Shown piece by piece: positions 10,025 through 18,369 of a stretch of DNA of 64,000 nucleotides. The DNA comes from Oscillospiraceae bacterium (GTDB lineage: Bacteria; Bacillota; Clostridia; Oscillospirales; Acutalibacteraceae). Below the pieces are notes generated by a model. It was not told the DNA's origin. It worked only from the letters and a program-made list of their open reading frames with translations, and ran no database searches. Positions within the stretch are counted from its first letter, which is position 1, and each line of letters starts with the position of its first letter. The position numbers were made by a program, and so were the translations under genes. The stretch spans positions 186,001-250,000 of the forward strand of contig JAKVOA010000002.1 in NCBI GenBank assembly GCA_022483045.1. The letters are read 5' to 3'.

Positions 10025-10052
10025 TTTTACACGCAAAAAATGCTAGTATGAT
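10025..10052 (+). promoter_or_regulatory. Probable sigma-A promoter of rpsT
   Basis: TTTTAC (10025-10030) and TATGAT (10047-10052) are 16 bases apart, about 20 bases before the strong ribosome site of rpsT. The -35 is only a partial match. Confidence 0.5.
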
Positions 10053-10087
10053 TAGTACGTGACGACTATTGAAAAGGAGGTGTGACC

Positions 10088-10348
10088 ATGCCAAATATTA
10101 AATCCGCCAAAAAGCGCGTAAAGGTCATTGCTACCAAAGCCGCACACAACAAAGCAATCAACACCGGCCTGAAAACCGATATTAAAAGAGCTTCCGCTGC
10201 TGTCGGGGCAAATGCCGACAATAAAGCAGAGGCAGTGCGCGTTGCCGTAAAGGCAATCGACCATGCTGCTGCAAAGGGCATCATCAAAAAGAATGCTGCC
10301 GCCAGAAAGAAGAGTTCTTTGGCCCGCCAGCTCAACGCTGCCGGCTAA
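10088..10348 (+). CDS. rpsT: 30S ribosomal protein S20
   Basis: Small basic protein of the 30S subunit that binds 16S rRNA. The 86 residues begin MPNIKSAKKRVKVIATKAAHN and end AARKKSSLARQLNAAG, the usual S20 pattern of Lys-, Ala- and Arg-rich helices. AAAGGAGGTG at 10072-10081 sits at ideal distance from the ATG at 10088; an in-frame GTG two codons upstream is less likely. It has its own promoter and terminator, so it is probably monocistronic. The gene order with gpr, spoIIP and lepA is conserved in Firmicutes. Confidence 0.97.
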   Translation: MPNIKSAKKRVKVIATKAAHNKAINTGLKTDIKRASAAVGANADNKAEAVRVAVKAIDHAAAKGIIKKNAAARKKSSLARQLNAAG

Positions 10349-10372
10349 GTTCCCTTTCCGGTTTTGTGCAAG

Positions 10373-10400
10373 GCAGGGCAGAAATGGCCCTGCTTTTTTT
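10373..10400 (+). terminator. Intrinsic terminator of rpsT
   Basis: GCAGGGC (10373-10379) and GCCCTGC (10387-10393) form a seven-base stem with a seven-base loop, followed directly by seven T residues. Confidence 0.93.
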
Positions 10401-10422
10401 ATTCCCTGCGCCCCGCCGCAGC

Positions 10423-10451
10423 TTGACATTTTGGCACGATTCGGGTATGAT
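10423..10451 (+). promoter_or_regulatory. Strong sigma-A promoter of the 50-residue membrane protein
   Basis: A perfect TTGACA (10423-10428), 17-base spacer and TATGAT (10446-10451) lie 45 bases before the start of the small gene. It is among the best vegetative promoters in the window, which supports real expression of that gene. Confidence 0.88.
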
Positions 10452-10495
10452 AGATTATAGTATTCTATCGGAATTTTACAGATGGAGGTGCTCGC

Positions 10496-10648
10496 ATGAA
10501 AAATAAAAGCAGCTTTACGGTGTTTTTGTCCATTGTCTCCGCTTTAGCGGCTATTGCCGCGGCAATTATTGCGGCCACCCTTTACTTTGAAAAAAAGCGC
10601 AAGGATGAAGAAGAACTGGAGCACTATCTGGACTGCTCTATTCAGTAA
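10496..10648 (+). CDS. Small single-pass membrane protein (50 residues), unknown
   Basis: MKNKSSFTVFLSIVSAL starts the protein. One hydrophobic helix (about residues 7-32, rich in Ala and Ile) is followed by LYFEKKRKDEEELEHYLDCSIQ, a charged cytoplasmic-type tail. The ATG has GGAGG nine bases upstream. Gene calling often misses frames this short, but this one has its own consensus promoter and a strong terminator immediately after. No family is recognised; the layout resembles small envelope proteins that modulate larger membrane complexes. Confidence 0.8.
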   Translation: MKNKSSFTVFLSIVSALAAIAAAIIAATLYFEKKRKDEEELEHYLDCSIQ

Positions 10649-10671
10649 ACACCGTATCAAAAAGACAAACG

Positions 10672-10704
10672 CGGGCGGGCCTTTTTTAAGGCCCGCCCGT
10701 TTTC
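10672..10704. terminator. Bidirectional terminator between the small gene and spoVAE
   Basis: CGGGCGGGCC (10672-10681) pairs with GGCCCGCCCG (10690-10699), followed by TTTT. Its loop also contains a T-run. It serves the plus-strand small gene and the convergent spoVAE. Confidence 0.88.
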
Positions 10705-10708
10705 TGTG

Positions 10709-11074
10709 CTAACTTTTGTCGCCCGGCCGCGCTAAAAGCGCCGCCAGGTACCCAAAGGCCACCGCCGCCGCAACGCCGCCCGCCGCCGCGGCCAGCCCGC
10801 CGGTAAAAATGCCCAGTGCACCCAGGTTCTTTACCGCTTCTTTTGTCCCCTTTGCCAAAAGATAGCCAAAGCCGGTCAAGGGCACCGTGGCGCCCGCGCC
10901 GGCCCACTCGACCAGCGGCCCGTAAAGGCCCACCGCGCCCAGCACCACGCCGGCCGTGACAAAGCTCACCAAAATGCGCGCCGGGGTCAGCTTGGTCAGG
11001 TCCATCAGCAGCTGCCCCACCACGCAGATGACACCGCCCACCAAAAATGCCCGCAGGATATCCAATTCTGTCAC
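10709..11074 (-). CDS. spoVAE: Stage V sporulation protein AE (SpoVAEb type)
   Basis: Inner-membrane subunit of the SpoVA channel, which loads dipicolinic acid into the spore core and releases it at germination. The 121 residues begin LRAFLVGGVICVVGQLLMDLTKLTPARILV and continue with LYGPLVEWAGAGATVPLTGFG and AKGTKEAV, all hallmarks of SpoVAE, with about four membrane helices. In most Clostridia it follows spoVAC and spoVAD. Here neither is adjacent: a terminator lies downstream and a divergent MATE gene upstream, so this copy stands alone. Confidence 0.92.
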   Translation of the reverse strand: MTELDILRAFLVGGVICVVGQLLMDLTKLTPARILVSFVTAGVVLGAVGLYGPLVEWAGAGATVPLTGFGYLLAKGTKEAVKNLGALGIFTGGLAAAAGGVAAAVAFGYLAALLARPGDKS

Positions 11075-11143
11075 CTCATTTTTACTTTCACAGGCTTAGC
11101 CTTGCCCGCGGCATAAAAAATATACGAAATATTGAAAAAGCCC

Positions 11144-11171
11144 TTGACAGACCCCTCCCCCTTTGTATTAG
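11144..11171 (+). promoter_or_regulatory. Probable promoter of the MATE gene
   Basis: A perfect TTGACA (11144-11149) is followed by weak -10 candidates, for example TATTAG at 11166-11171 with a 16-base spacer. The leader to the start codon would be about 70 bases. Confidence 0.5.
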
Positions 11172-11197
11172 TATAGAACCACTGTTTTTATTCTTTT

Positions 11198-11224
11198 GCC
11201 CTGCTTTCTGCAGGGCCTATTTTT
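11198..11224 (+). terminator. Terminator-like hairpin in the leader of the MATE gene (possible attenuator)
   Basis: GCCCTGC (11198-11204) pairs with GCAGGGC (11210-11216) over a five-base loop, followed by CTATTTTT. It lies between the promoter and the start codon at 11247, so it could stop transcription before the gene. No upstream antiterminator or riboswitch fold is obvious. Confidence 0.5.
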
Positions 11225-11246
11225 ATGAGGAAAGGAAACCACCACC

Positions 11247-12590
11247 TTGACCAAAGATTTAACACACGGCAGCCCTGCCAAATTGATTTTCTTTTTCACC
11301 ATTCCGCTGCTTATTGGCAACCTGTTTCAGCAGTTTTACAACATGGCTGATACGCTGATTGTGGGGCGTACGCTTGGCGTTGATGCGCTCGCAGGCGTTG
11401 GCTGCACCGGCGGCATCTCGTTTCTGATCCTCGGTTTTGCAGAGGGCATCACGGCCGGCCTTTCCATTTTAACGGCGCAGCGCTTTGGTGCAGGCGACAA
11501 CGACGGCGTGCGCCGCTGTTTTGCCGCCGGCCTACTGATTTCCGCGGGCACAACGCTTCTATTGACGCTGCTCGGCGTATGTTTTGCACGCCAAATGCTG
11601 CTTTGGATGAATACGCCGGCCAAAATTCTTCCGTATGCCTACAGCTACATCATCATTATTATGGGCGGCATTGTGGCCTCTATGCTGTTCAACCTGCTCT
11701 CTAACACCCTGCGCGCGCTGGGCGACAGCCGCACCCCGCTCTTGTTTCTGGTCATCGCGTGCGTGGTCAATATTGTGCTGGATCTGGTGTTTATCTGCGT
11801 CTTTCACTGGGGCGTGGCGGGCGCGGCAGCGGCCACGGTCACTTCGCAGCTGATCTCCTGTGTATGCTGCCTTGTTTTCATCGTAAAAAAGTTCCCTGTT
11901 CTGCGCCTGCACCGGCAGGATTTTCACCTTTCCGGGTGGGAATTTGCCGCGCACATGCGTCTGGCGTTCCCCATGGGGTTTCAGAGCAGCATTATCGCCC
12001 TGGGTACCCTGTTCCTGCAGACCGCGCTCAACGGCCTGGGCGCTACCGCCGTGGCCAGCTACACGGCCGCCTGCCGAGTGGACCAGTTCTCGGTGCAGCC
12101 CATGATGTCTTTCGGCATGACCATGGCTACATACTCCGCTCAAAACTACGGCGCGGGCAAATTTGACCGTATCCGCACCGGGGTGCGGCAGTGCCTTTTG
12201 ATTTCGGTCTCTTTCAGTATTGCCATGGCGTTTGTCAACATTCTTTTCGGCAAATCCCTGGTGCGCCTGTTTGTCGGCAGCGCCGAAAATGTCGTAAACT
12301 TAGCGCATGTTTATCTGGTTATCAACAGTGCCTGCTACTTTATTCTGGCTATCCTGTTTATCATCCGCTACACCCTGCAGGGCCTCGGAAAAAGCTTTGT
12401 GCCAACTTTCGCGGGTGTTATGGAGCTGGTCATGCGCACCATTGCGGCGCTGGCGCTGGTCGGGCCGTTTGGCTTTGCGGGGGCATCGGCCTCTAACCCG
12501 CTGGCGTGGATTGGCAGCTGCGTGCCGCTGTGCATCGCTTATGTCTTGATTATGCGTCGCCTGCCAAAGGGGCAGGACGCAGCAGACTAG
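11247..12590 (+). CDS. MATE family multidrug/toxin exporter
   Basis: Inner-membrane antiporter of the MATE superfamily (447 residues, about 12 helices), related to MepA/DinF-type proteins. It opens TKDLTHGSPAKLIFFFTIPLLIGNLFQQFYNMADTLIVGR, a typical first repeat, and the second half repeats the fold (FPMGFQSSIIALGTLFLQTALNGLG). The start is a TTG at 11247-11249 preceded by GAGGAAAGG. It stands alone between a promoter with a leader hairpin and a strong terminator. The substrate cannot be read from sequence. Confidence 0.9.
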   Translation: MTKDLTHGSPAKLIFFFTIPLLIGNLFQQFYNMADTLIVGRTLGVDALAGVGCTGGISFLILGFAEGITAGLSILTAQRFGAGDNDGVRRCFAAGLLISAGTTLLLTLLGVCFARQMLLWMNTPAKILPYAYSYIIIIMGGIVASMLFNLLSNTLRALGDSRTPLLFLVIACVVNIVLDLVFICVFHWGVAGAAAATVTSQLISCVCCLVFIVKKFPVLRLHRQDFHLSGWEFAAHMRLAFPMGFQSSIIALGTLFLQTALNGLGATAVASYTAACRVDQFSVQPMMSFGMTMATYSAQNYGAGKFDRIRTGVRQCLLISVSFSIAMAFVNILFGKSLVRLFVGSAENVVNLAHVYLVINSACYFILAILFIIRYTLQGLGKSFVPTFAGVMELVMRTIAALALVGPFGFAGASASNPLAWIGSCVPLCIAYVLIMRRLPKGQDAAD

Positions 12591-12623
12591 ACATAAACCT
12601 CTTTTTCATAAGGAATGTATAAA

Positions 12624-12659
12624 GAAAAGCTGTGGAATTTTTGTTTTCCACAGCTTTTT
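12624..12659. terminator. Intrinsic terminator after the MATE gene
   Basis: AAAAGCTGTGGAA (12624-12636) pairs with TTCCACAGCTTTT (12646-12658), followed by more T. The stem is perfect, and flanking A/T allows action in both directions. Confidence 0.92.
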
Positions 12660-12734
12660 GCTATTTTTACGAAAAGAGTTATATTATTCTTTTGTAAATA
12701 AGACAGAGCTTCCGGTATGGGAAACTTATTTCGC

Positions 12735-12929
12735 AAAGAAAATCATCAAGAAAGCTTTGTCTGCTGGGAATATTCTACCGGAATGTTCCCGACTCGCACC
12801 AGAAACAGACTCCCCACTTGGGCTTGCATCCCAAACCTGCTTTGCAGAAAAAGGTCTTGGGGCGCCGCCTGCAAACAAAATCCGTGGTTTTTCTTTGCCT
12901 TCTTTCTTTTTTCCTAAAAAGGAAGAAGG
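12735..12929. repeat. Dispersed intergenic repeat, copy B
   Basis: It starts with AAAGAAAATCATCAAGAAAG at 12735 and shares about 35 identical bases with the segment at 16517. It then has TTGGGCTTGCA-CCCAAACCTGCTTT and the AAAAAGGTCTTGGGGCG core, followed by CCGCCTGCAAACAAAATCC and an A-rich end. It occupies the gap between the MATE terminator and the argH stop. No coding capacity was seen in the 12660-12929 gap. Confidence 0.78.
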
Positions 12930-14312
<1,383 letters not shown>

Positions 14313-14412
14313 TGCTGTACCTGCTTTCCTGTCAGAAAGGATTGGCGCCCAAAGGGCTTCCTTTCTGTATTTTTTGTGCATTTTGATATATATAAAGATG
14401 ACAAAATTGTAC

Positions 14413-14475
14413 CACGAATTTCGTGAAAATGCAATTTGCGGATTGATTGACCTTTGGTTCTTTTCATGCTATCCT
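14413..14475 (+). promoter_or_regulatory. PTS gene promoter with an upstream palindrome
   Basis: TTGACC (14447-14452), a 17-base spacer and TATCCT (14470-14475) form a plausible promoter. Upstream, CACGAA-T-TTCGTG (14413-14425) is a perfect 13-base dyad. It could be an operator for the PTS gene or for the divergent argH. Confidence 0.5.
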
Positions 14476-14517
14476 CAATGTATAAAACCTGCTATATTTA
14501 GAAAGGAGCAAGCCCCC

Positions 14518-16518
14518 ATGCACATACAGGACCTGCTGAGTCCGGCGGCGTGCAGTCTTTTTGCATCTGTCAACAGCAAACAGGCCGCAATGGAGCAGCT
14601 GATCTGCCTGATGGCGCGCACCGGCTGCATAAACGACATCGCCGCGTTCCGTAAAAATGTACTGGAGCGCGAGGCTTCGGTTTCTACCGGCTGCGACGGT
14701 CTAGCCATTCCGCACGGCCGCTGTGCGGCGGTCACGCGCCCGGCGCTGGCGGTCATGCGCGTTGCTGCGGGCTGCCCTTTTAATGCGCTGGACCACAAGC
14801 CGGTCTATCTTTTCTTTATGATTGCCGCACCAAATGCAAGCACCCACATGCAGCTGTTAAGCCGCCTGGCCGAGCTGCTTCTGGACAAATCCCTTATACA
14901 AAAACTGATGACCGCACCGGATTTTTCCGCTTTCTGCAGCGCCCTGACTCAAGCAGAAGAAGAAACCGAGGCCGACCGGGGCGCCCCTGCACCAAAAGCG
15001 GGCGGCCGCTACACCGCGGTTGCCGTGACCGCCTGCCCCCTGGGCATTGCGCACACCTACACGGCAAAGCGCAGCCTGTACCAGGCCGCGGAAGAAATGG
15101 GCATTACGCTGAAAGTAGAAACCCACGGTGCCAGCGGCGTACAAGACCAGCTTACGGAAGCGGAAATTGCCGGCTGCAGCGGGGTCATTGTGGCAGCGGA
15201 CCGTGCACTGGATCTTTCGCGCTTTGCGGGAAAGCCGCTGCTGCGGGTCCCCGTGTCGGACGGCATCAGCCGCCCGCGTCAGCTGCTGGAGTGTGCCGCC
15301 GCGGGCAAAGCGCCTGTCTACCGCCCCGAAAAAGCCCTTTCGTCTTCTCTTCCTTCTTACAAAAATATTGGGCACTGGCTTTACAGCGTCCTGATGAGCG
15401 GTGTTTCCCACATGCTGCCCTTTGTCACCTGCGGCGGCGTGCTGACCGCTCTGGCTTTTTTACTCGACAGCTTTCTGGCGCCCGGCGCCGGACAGATTGG
15501 CACCAACACGGCCGCCGGCAGCTTTTGCCGCCTGCTGGGGCAGGCCGCGCTGAATTTAATGTTTCCGGTACTTGCCGCGTACATCTCCATTGCCATTGCG
15601 GACAGGCCCGGGTTGGTGCCGGGCCTTATCAGCGGGTGGCTCGCCTCGTACGGCTACTGTTTTCAGGGCGGCCGGCTGGTCAGCACCCAGACCGCGGGGC
15701 AAATTGTCTCAAGCTCCGGCTTTATCGGGGTAATTGCCGCCGGTTTTGCCAGCGGACTGGTCGTCTTGGGGATTAAAAGAATCAGCTGCCACCTGCCCGC
15801 CATTGTCGACAGCCTGCGGCCTATGCTGCTCTACCCGCTTCTCGGCACGGCCGGGGCGGGGGCAGTCTGTCTATTTCTGATGAATCCGCTGTTTTCTCAG
15901 CTGAACCACTGGGCAAATTTCCTGCTTTCGCTGCTGAATGCGGGCATTCACCCCGCAATCGATATCTGGATTGGGGCACTGCTCGCATGTATGATGGCCG
16001 TCGACCTCGGCGGCCCTATCAACAAGGCCGCCTACCTTTTTGGCACGGCCGCCCTGATTGTCAACGGCAGCGTGGTACCCAGCAGCATTATGGCTGCCGT
16101 AATGGCGGGCGGCATGGTGCCGCCTTTGGTACTGGCCTTTTCCACTACTTTTTTCCCGAAACTGTTTTCTCCAAAAGAGCGCCAGCTGCGCCTTTCCTCG
16201 TATCTCACTGGCGTCTGTTTCCTGACCGAGGGCGCCATTCCCTTTGCTGCGGCAGACCCGGTGCGGGTGCTGCCCTCCTGCATTGCGGGGTCGGCCTGTG
16301 CTGGTGCGCTGACTATGCTGTTTCGCTGCCGTCTTTCCGCACCCTACGGCGGCATTTTCGTGGTGCCGCTCATGCAAAACGGCCTGTTGTTTTTGGCTGC
16401 CGTGGCGGTGGGCAGCTTTGCCGGCATGTTTCTGCTGGTTTTTCTCAAGCACCGCCGCATTCCCGGTTTCTTGCCGTCTGTGCTTTCTGCTGTAAAACCT
16501 ATGCAAAACCTAAAGTAA
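14518..16518 (+). CDS. Fructose-family PTS permease, EIIA-EIIB-EIIC fusion
   Basis: Imports and phosphorylates a fructose-like sugar using phosphate passed from HPr. The 666 residues hold EIIA (about 1-150, phospho-His 66 in LAIPHGRC), EIIB (about 160-265, phospho-Cys 173 in VTACPLGIAHTYTA) and the EIIC membrane domain (about 285-655, with MAVDLGGPINKAAYLFG). The EIIB motif has Leu where fructose EIIB usually has Thr or Glu. AGAAAGGAGC precedes the ATG at 14518. No fructose-1-phosphate kinase or DeoR-type repressor is adjacent, although these usually accompany the transporter, so the exact sugar is uncertain. Confidence 0.92.
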   Translation: MHIQDLLSPAACSLFASVNSKQAAMEQLICLMARTGCINDIAAFRKNVLEREASVSTGCDGLAIPHGRCAAVTRPALAVMRVAAGCPFNALDHKPVYLFFMIAAPNASTHMQLLSRLAELLLDKSLIQKLMTAPDFSAFCSALTQAEEETEADRGAPAPKAGGRYTAVAVTACPLGIAHTYTAKRSLYQAAEEMGITLKVETHGASGVQDQLTEAEIAGCSGVIVAADRALDLSRFAGKPLLRVPVSDGISRPRQLLECAAAGKAPVYRPEKALSSSLPSYKNIGHWLYSVLMSGVSHMLPFVTCGGVLTALAFLLDSFLAPGAGQIGTNTAAGSFCRLLGQAALNLMFPVLAAYISIAIADRPGLVPGLISGWLASYGYCFQGGRLVSTQTAGQIVSSSGFIGVIAAGFASGLVVLGIKRISCHLPAIVDSLRPMLLYPLLGTAGAGAVCLFLMNPLFSQLNHWANFLLSLLNAGIHPAIDIWIGALLACMMAVDLGGPINKAAYLFGTAALIVNGSVVPSSIMAAVMAGGMVPPLVLAFSTTFFPKLFSPKERQLRLSSYLTGVCFLTEGAIPFAAADPVRVLPSCIAGSACAGALTMLFRCRLSAPYGGIFVVPLMQNGLLFLAAVAVGSFAGMFLLVFLKHRRIPGFLPSVLSAVKPMQNLK

Positions 16519-16786
16519 AGAAAATCATCAAGAAAGCTTTGTCTGCTGGGGCCATTCCACTGGAATGGTCCCGACCTGCGTTAGGGACAGACTCCCTACT
16601 TGGGCTTGCAGCCCAAACCTGCTTTACAGAAAAAGGTCTTGGGGCGCCGCCCCAAACCCCGCCCGCTTTCTGAGAAAGCGGTAGAAAGCAGGGTAAGACA
16701 GCCAGACGGGCGGGGCAAGCACCGCCTGCAAACAAAATCTATGGTTTTTCTTTGCCTTTTTTTCTCCAAAAAGAAAGAACCGCGAA
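16517..16786. repeat. Dispersed intergenic repeat, copy C (longest)
   Basis: The first 35 bases match copy B from 12735. A dyad CCATTCCACTGGAATGG, TTGGGCTTGCA-GCCCAAACC and the AAAAAGGTCTTGGGGCG core follow. Relative to copies A and B it then carries an extra segment of about 85 bases with its own hairpin (CCGCTTTCTGAGAAAGCGG), before resuming at CACCGCCTGCAAACAAAATC. The repeat begins within the last codon of the PTS gene. Confidence 0.78.
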
Positions 16787-16820
16787 CCCTTTTTACGGGG
16801 CACGCGGCTCTTTTTTGTCT
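16787..16820. terminator. Terminator hairpin at the end of repeat copy C
   Basis: GAACCGCG and CGCGGCTC flank AACCC-TTTTTA-CGGGGCA, followed by TTTTTT on the plus strand. The minus-strand flank also reads as a U-rich run. It can end both the PTS gene and the convergent DUF4340 operon, and it is a diverged copy of the hairpin at 6943. Confidence 0.7.
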
Positions 16821-16845
16821 TGCTTTTCTTCTGTTGTTTCCTTGA

Positions 16846-18369
16846 TTATTGAATTGCTTTTGCAGCCGTCGCCAGTGCATCCACATCACTGCTGCTCACA
16901 AGGCCCAGCGTCGTGCCGTCTGCTGTAACCAGATAGCGCCGGTCGCCGGAAGTGTAGAACTGGTAGGTATGGTGCACTTTCGAGTCAAAACCGGTCAGCG
17001 TCAATGTCCATGCGGGCGTGCCTGTCGGCTTTGCGGTGCTGTCTTCCAGCACTTTGAGCGCGGCAGCTTTGGTAAAGAATGTAGAATACGCGGTTTCACC
17101 GGAAATCTTTTTGCCGTTAGCCTGAACGGTGTAAGTATAGGCGGTGTTGTCCTCTGTCGAGGAGCTCGCATTCTTTGCGCGCGTGATGACCAGATTGTAG
17201 CTTGCGCTGCTGCTCTTGAGCGTAACGCCGGCTATTTCAGTCTGTGTATTTTCCAGGATTGTCGTCCGCTGCAGGTCAAAGGCCTTTTGTGTCAGCCAGG
17301 AAAGGCTGCTGCTCTCTACCAGGTAAGCGACACGGCCGCCTTTCATCATCACATAGTAGCCGCCGCTGCTCTCCTGCCCGCCGATCAGCAGCGTGCCGCT
17401 GCCGGAAGTGGAGGTATAGGAAAGTGTACAGGCCGGATTTGTCAGCCCGTAGGTTTTCAGCTGCGCCGCGGTCGGGTCCAGTGCCACTGCACTGGAGGCG
17501 CTGACCGCCGAGGCCGCACTGGCAAGGATCTCTACCTTGTCGCCATCGGCGGGGCGGTTATTTACGCTCCAGCTGCTGCCGGAACGAACCAGCGAAAAAC
17601 TTCCATTCTGATTTTTTACATCAATTTTACTGAAAGCCATGGCCACCGCTGAGGATTCCGACGAAGTGGAAGAATCGGAAGACGTGGAGGAAGAAGCCGG
17701 CGCCGAGATACTGGTCACCTGTGTGGAAAGGTAAGCTGGCAGACCCTTTAAGAGGGTATCGGAAATGCTCGCGGCGTAGACGCTGTCGCTGTCTTTCAGT
17801 TTCACGTACCGCGCGGAAGTATCCAGCGGGGTTTCATTGCCGACCAACAGCGTTATGGTTTTTCCGCTTTTAAAGGTGCTGGTAATGGTTATGGTCGGGT
17901 TTTCCAGCCCATACGCCGCAAGGGAACTCGCCGCTGTACCGATATTTTTAATTGCAGAAAGGCTGTAGCCGTCCTGCACCGCGGTGCTGACGGTATCGGC
18001 TGAGGTCGACACCCCGGAAAGCTCCTGAATCTTAAAAACAGTTTTCGCCGATGCACTGGAGGCCGCGCTGCTTGCCGCAGAAGACCCCGCCGAGGCAGCC
18101 GCCGCTTTTGCAGAGGCGGCCGACTCACTGGCAGCCTTTGCCGTAGCCGCCGCGTCCGGCACAAAAGTATAGGTGCCGGTGCTGTTTTTTACGGTCATGC
18201 TGGCAAGGTCGCTGTCTTTATAGCTGTAAAGGGAAACGGTGCTTTCCGACGAACTGGAAGAGGAAGAGCTCGTACTGCTGGAGGGGGAAAAGTGCAGCCA
18301 CGCCAGCGCGCCCGCCAGGCCCGCTACACAGACCAGCAGCACGATCAGCGTCCGTTTCGGGTGCTTCAT
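16846..18369 (-). CDS. DUF4340 domain protein, last gene of the Gld-like ABC operon
   Basis: Probable extracytoplasmic partner of the ABC exporter encoded upstream. It has a short basic N-terminus, one membrane helix (about residues 8-27, TLIVLLVCVAGLAGALAWLHF), and a Ser-rich linker (28-45). Two repeated DUF4340 modules follow (LASMTVKNSTGTYTFV..., then FSKIDVKNQNGSFSLVRSGSSWSVNNRPAD...), separated by Ala/Ser-rich low-complexity stretches. The 507-residue length is normal. Its ATG overlaps the stop of the preceding gldG-like gene by one base. The function of DUF4340 is not established; genomic association with GldA/F/G is known. Confidence 0.85.
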   Translation of the reverse strand: MKHPKRTLIVLLVCVAGLAGALAWLHFSPSSSTSSSSSSSSESTVSLYSYKDSDLASMTVKNSTGTYTFVPDAAATAKAASESAASAKAAAASAGSSAASSAASSASAKTVFKIQELSGVSTSADTVSTAVQDGYSLSAIKNIGTAASSLAAYGLENPTITITSTFKSGKTITLLVGNETPLDTSARYVKLKDSDSVYAASISDTLLKGLPAYLSTQVTSISAPASSSTSSDSSTSSESSAVAMAFSKIDVKNQNGSFSLVRSGSSWSVNNRPADGDKVEILASAASAVSASSAVALDPTAAQLKTYGLTNPACTLSYTSTSGSGTLLIGGQESSGGYYVMMKGGRVAYLVESSSLSWLTQKAFDLQRTTILENTQTEIAGVTLKSSSASYNLVITRAKNASSSTEDNTAYTYTVQANGKKISGETAYSTFFTKAAALKVLEDSTAKPTGTPAWTLTLTGFDSKVHHTYQFYTSGDRRYLVTADGTTLGLVSSSDVDALATAAKAIQ

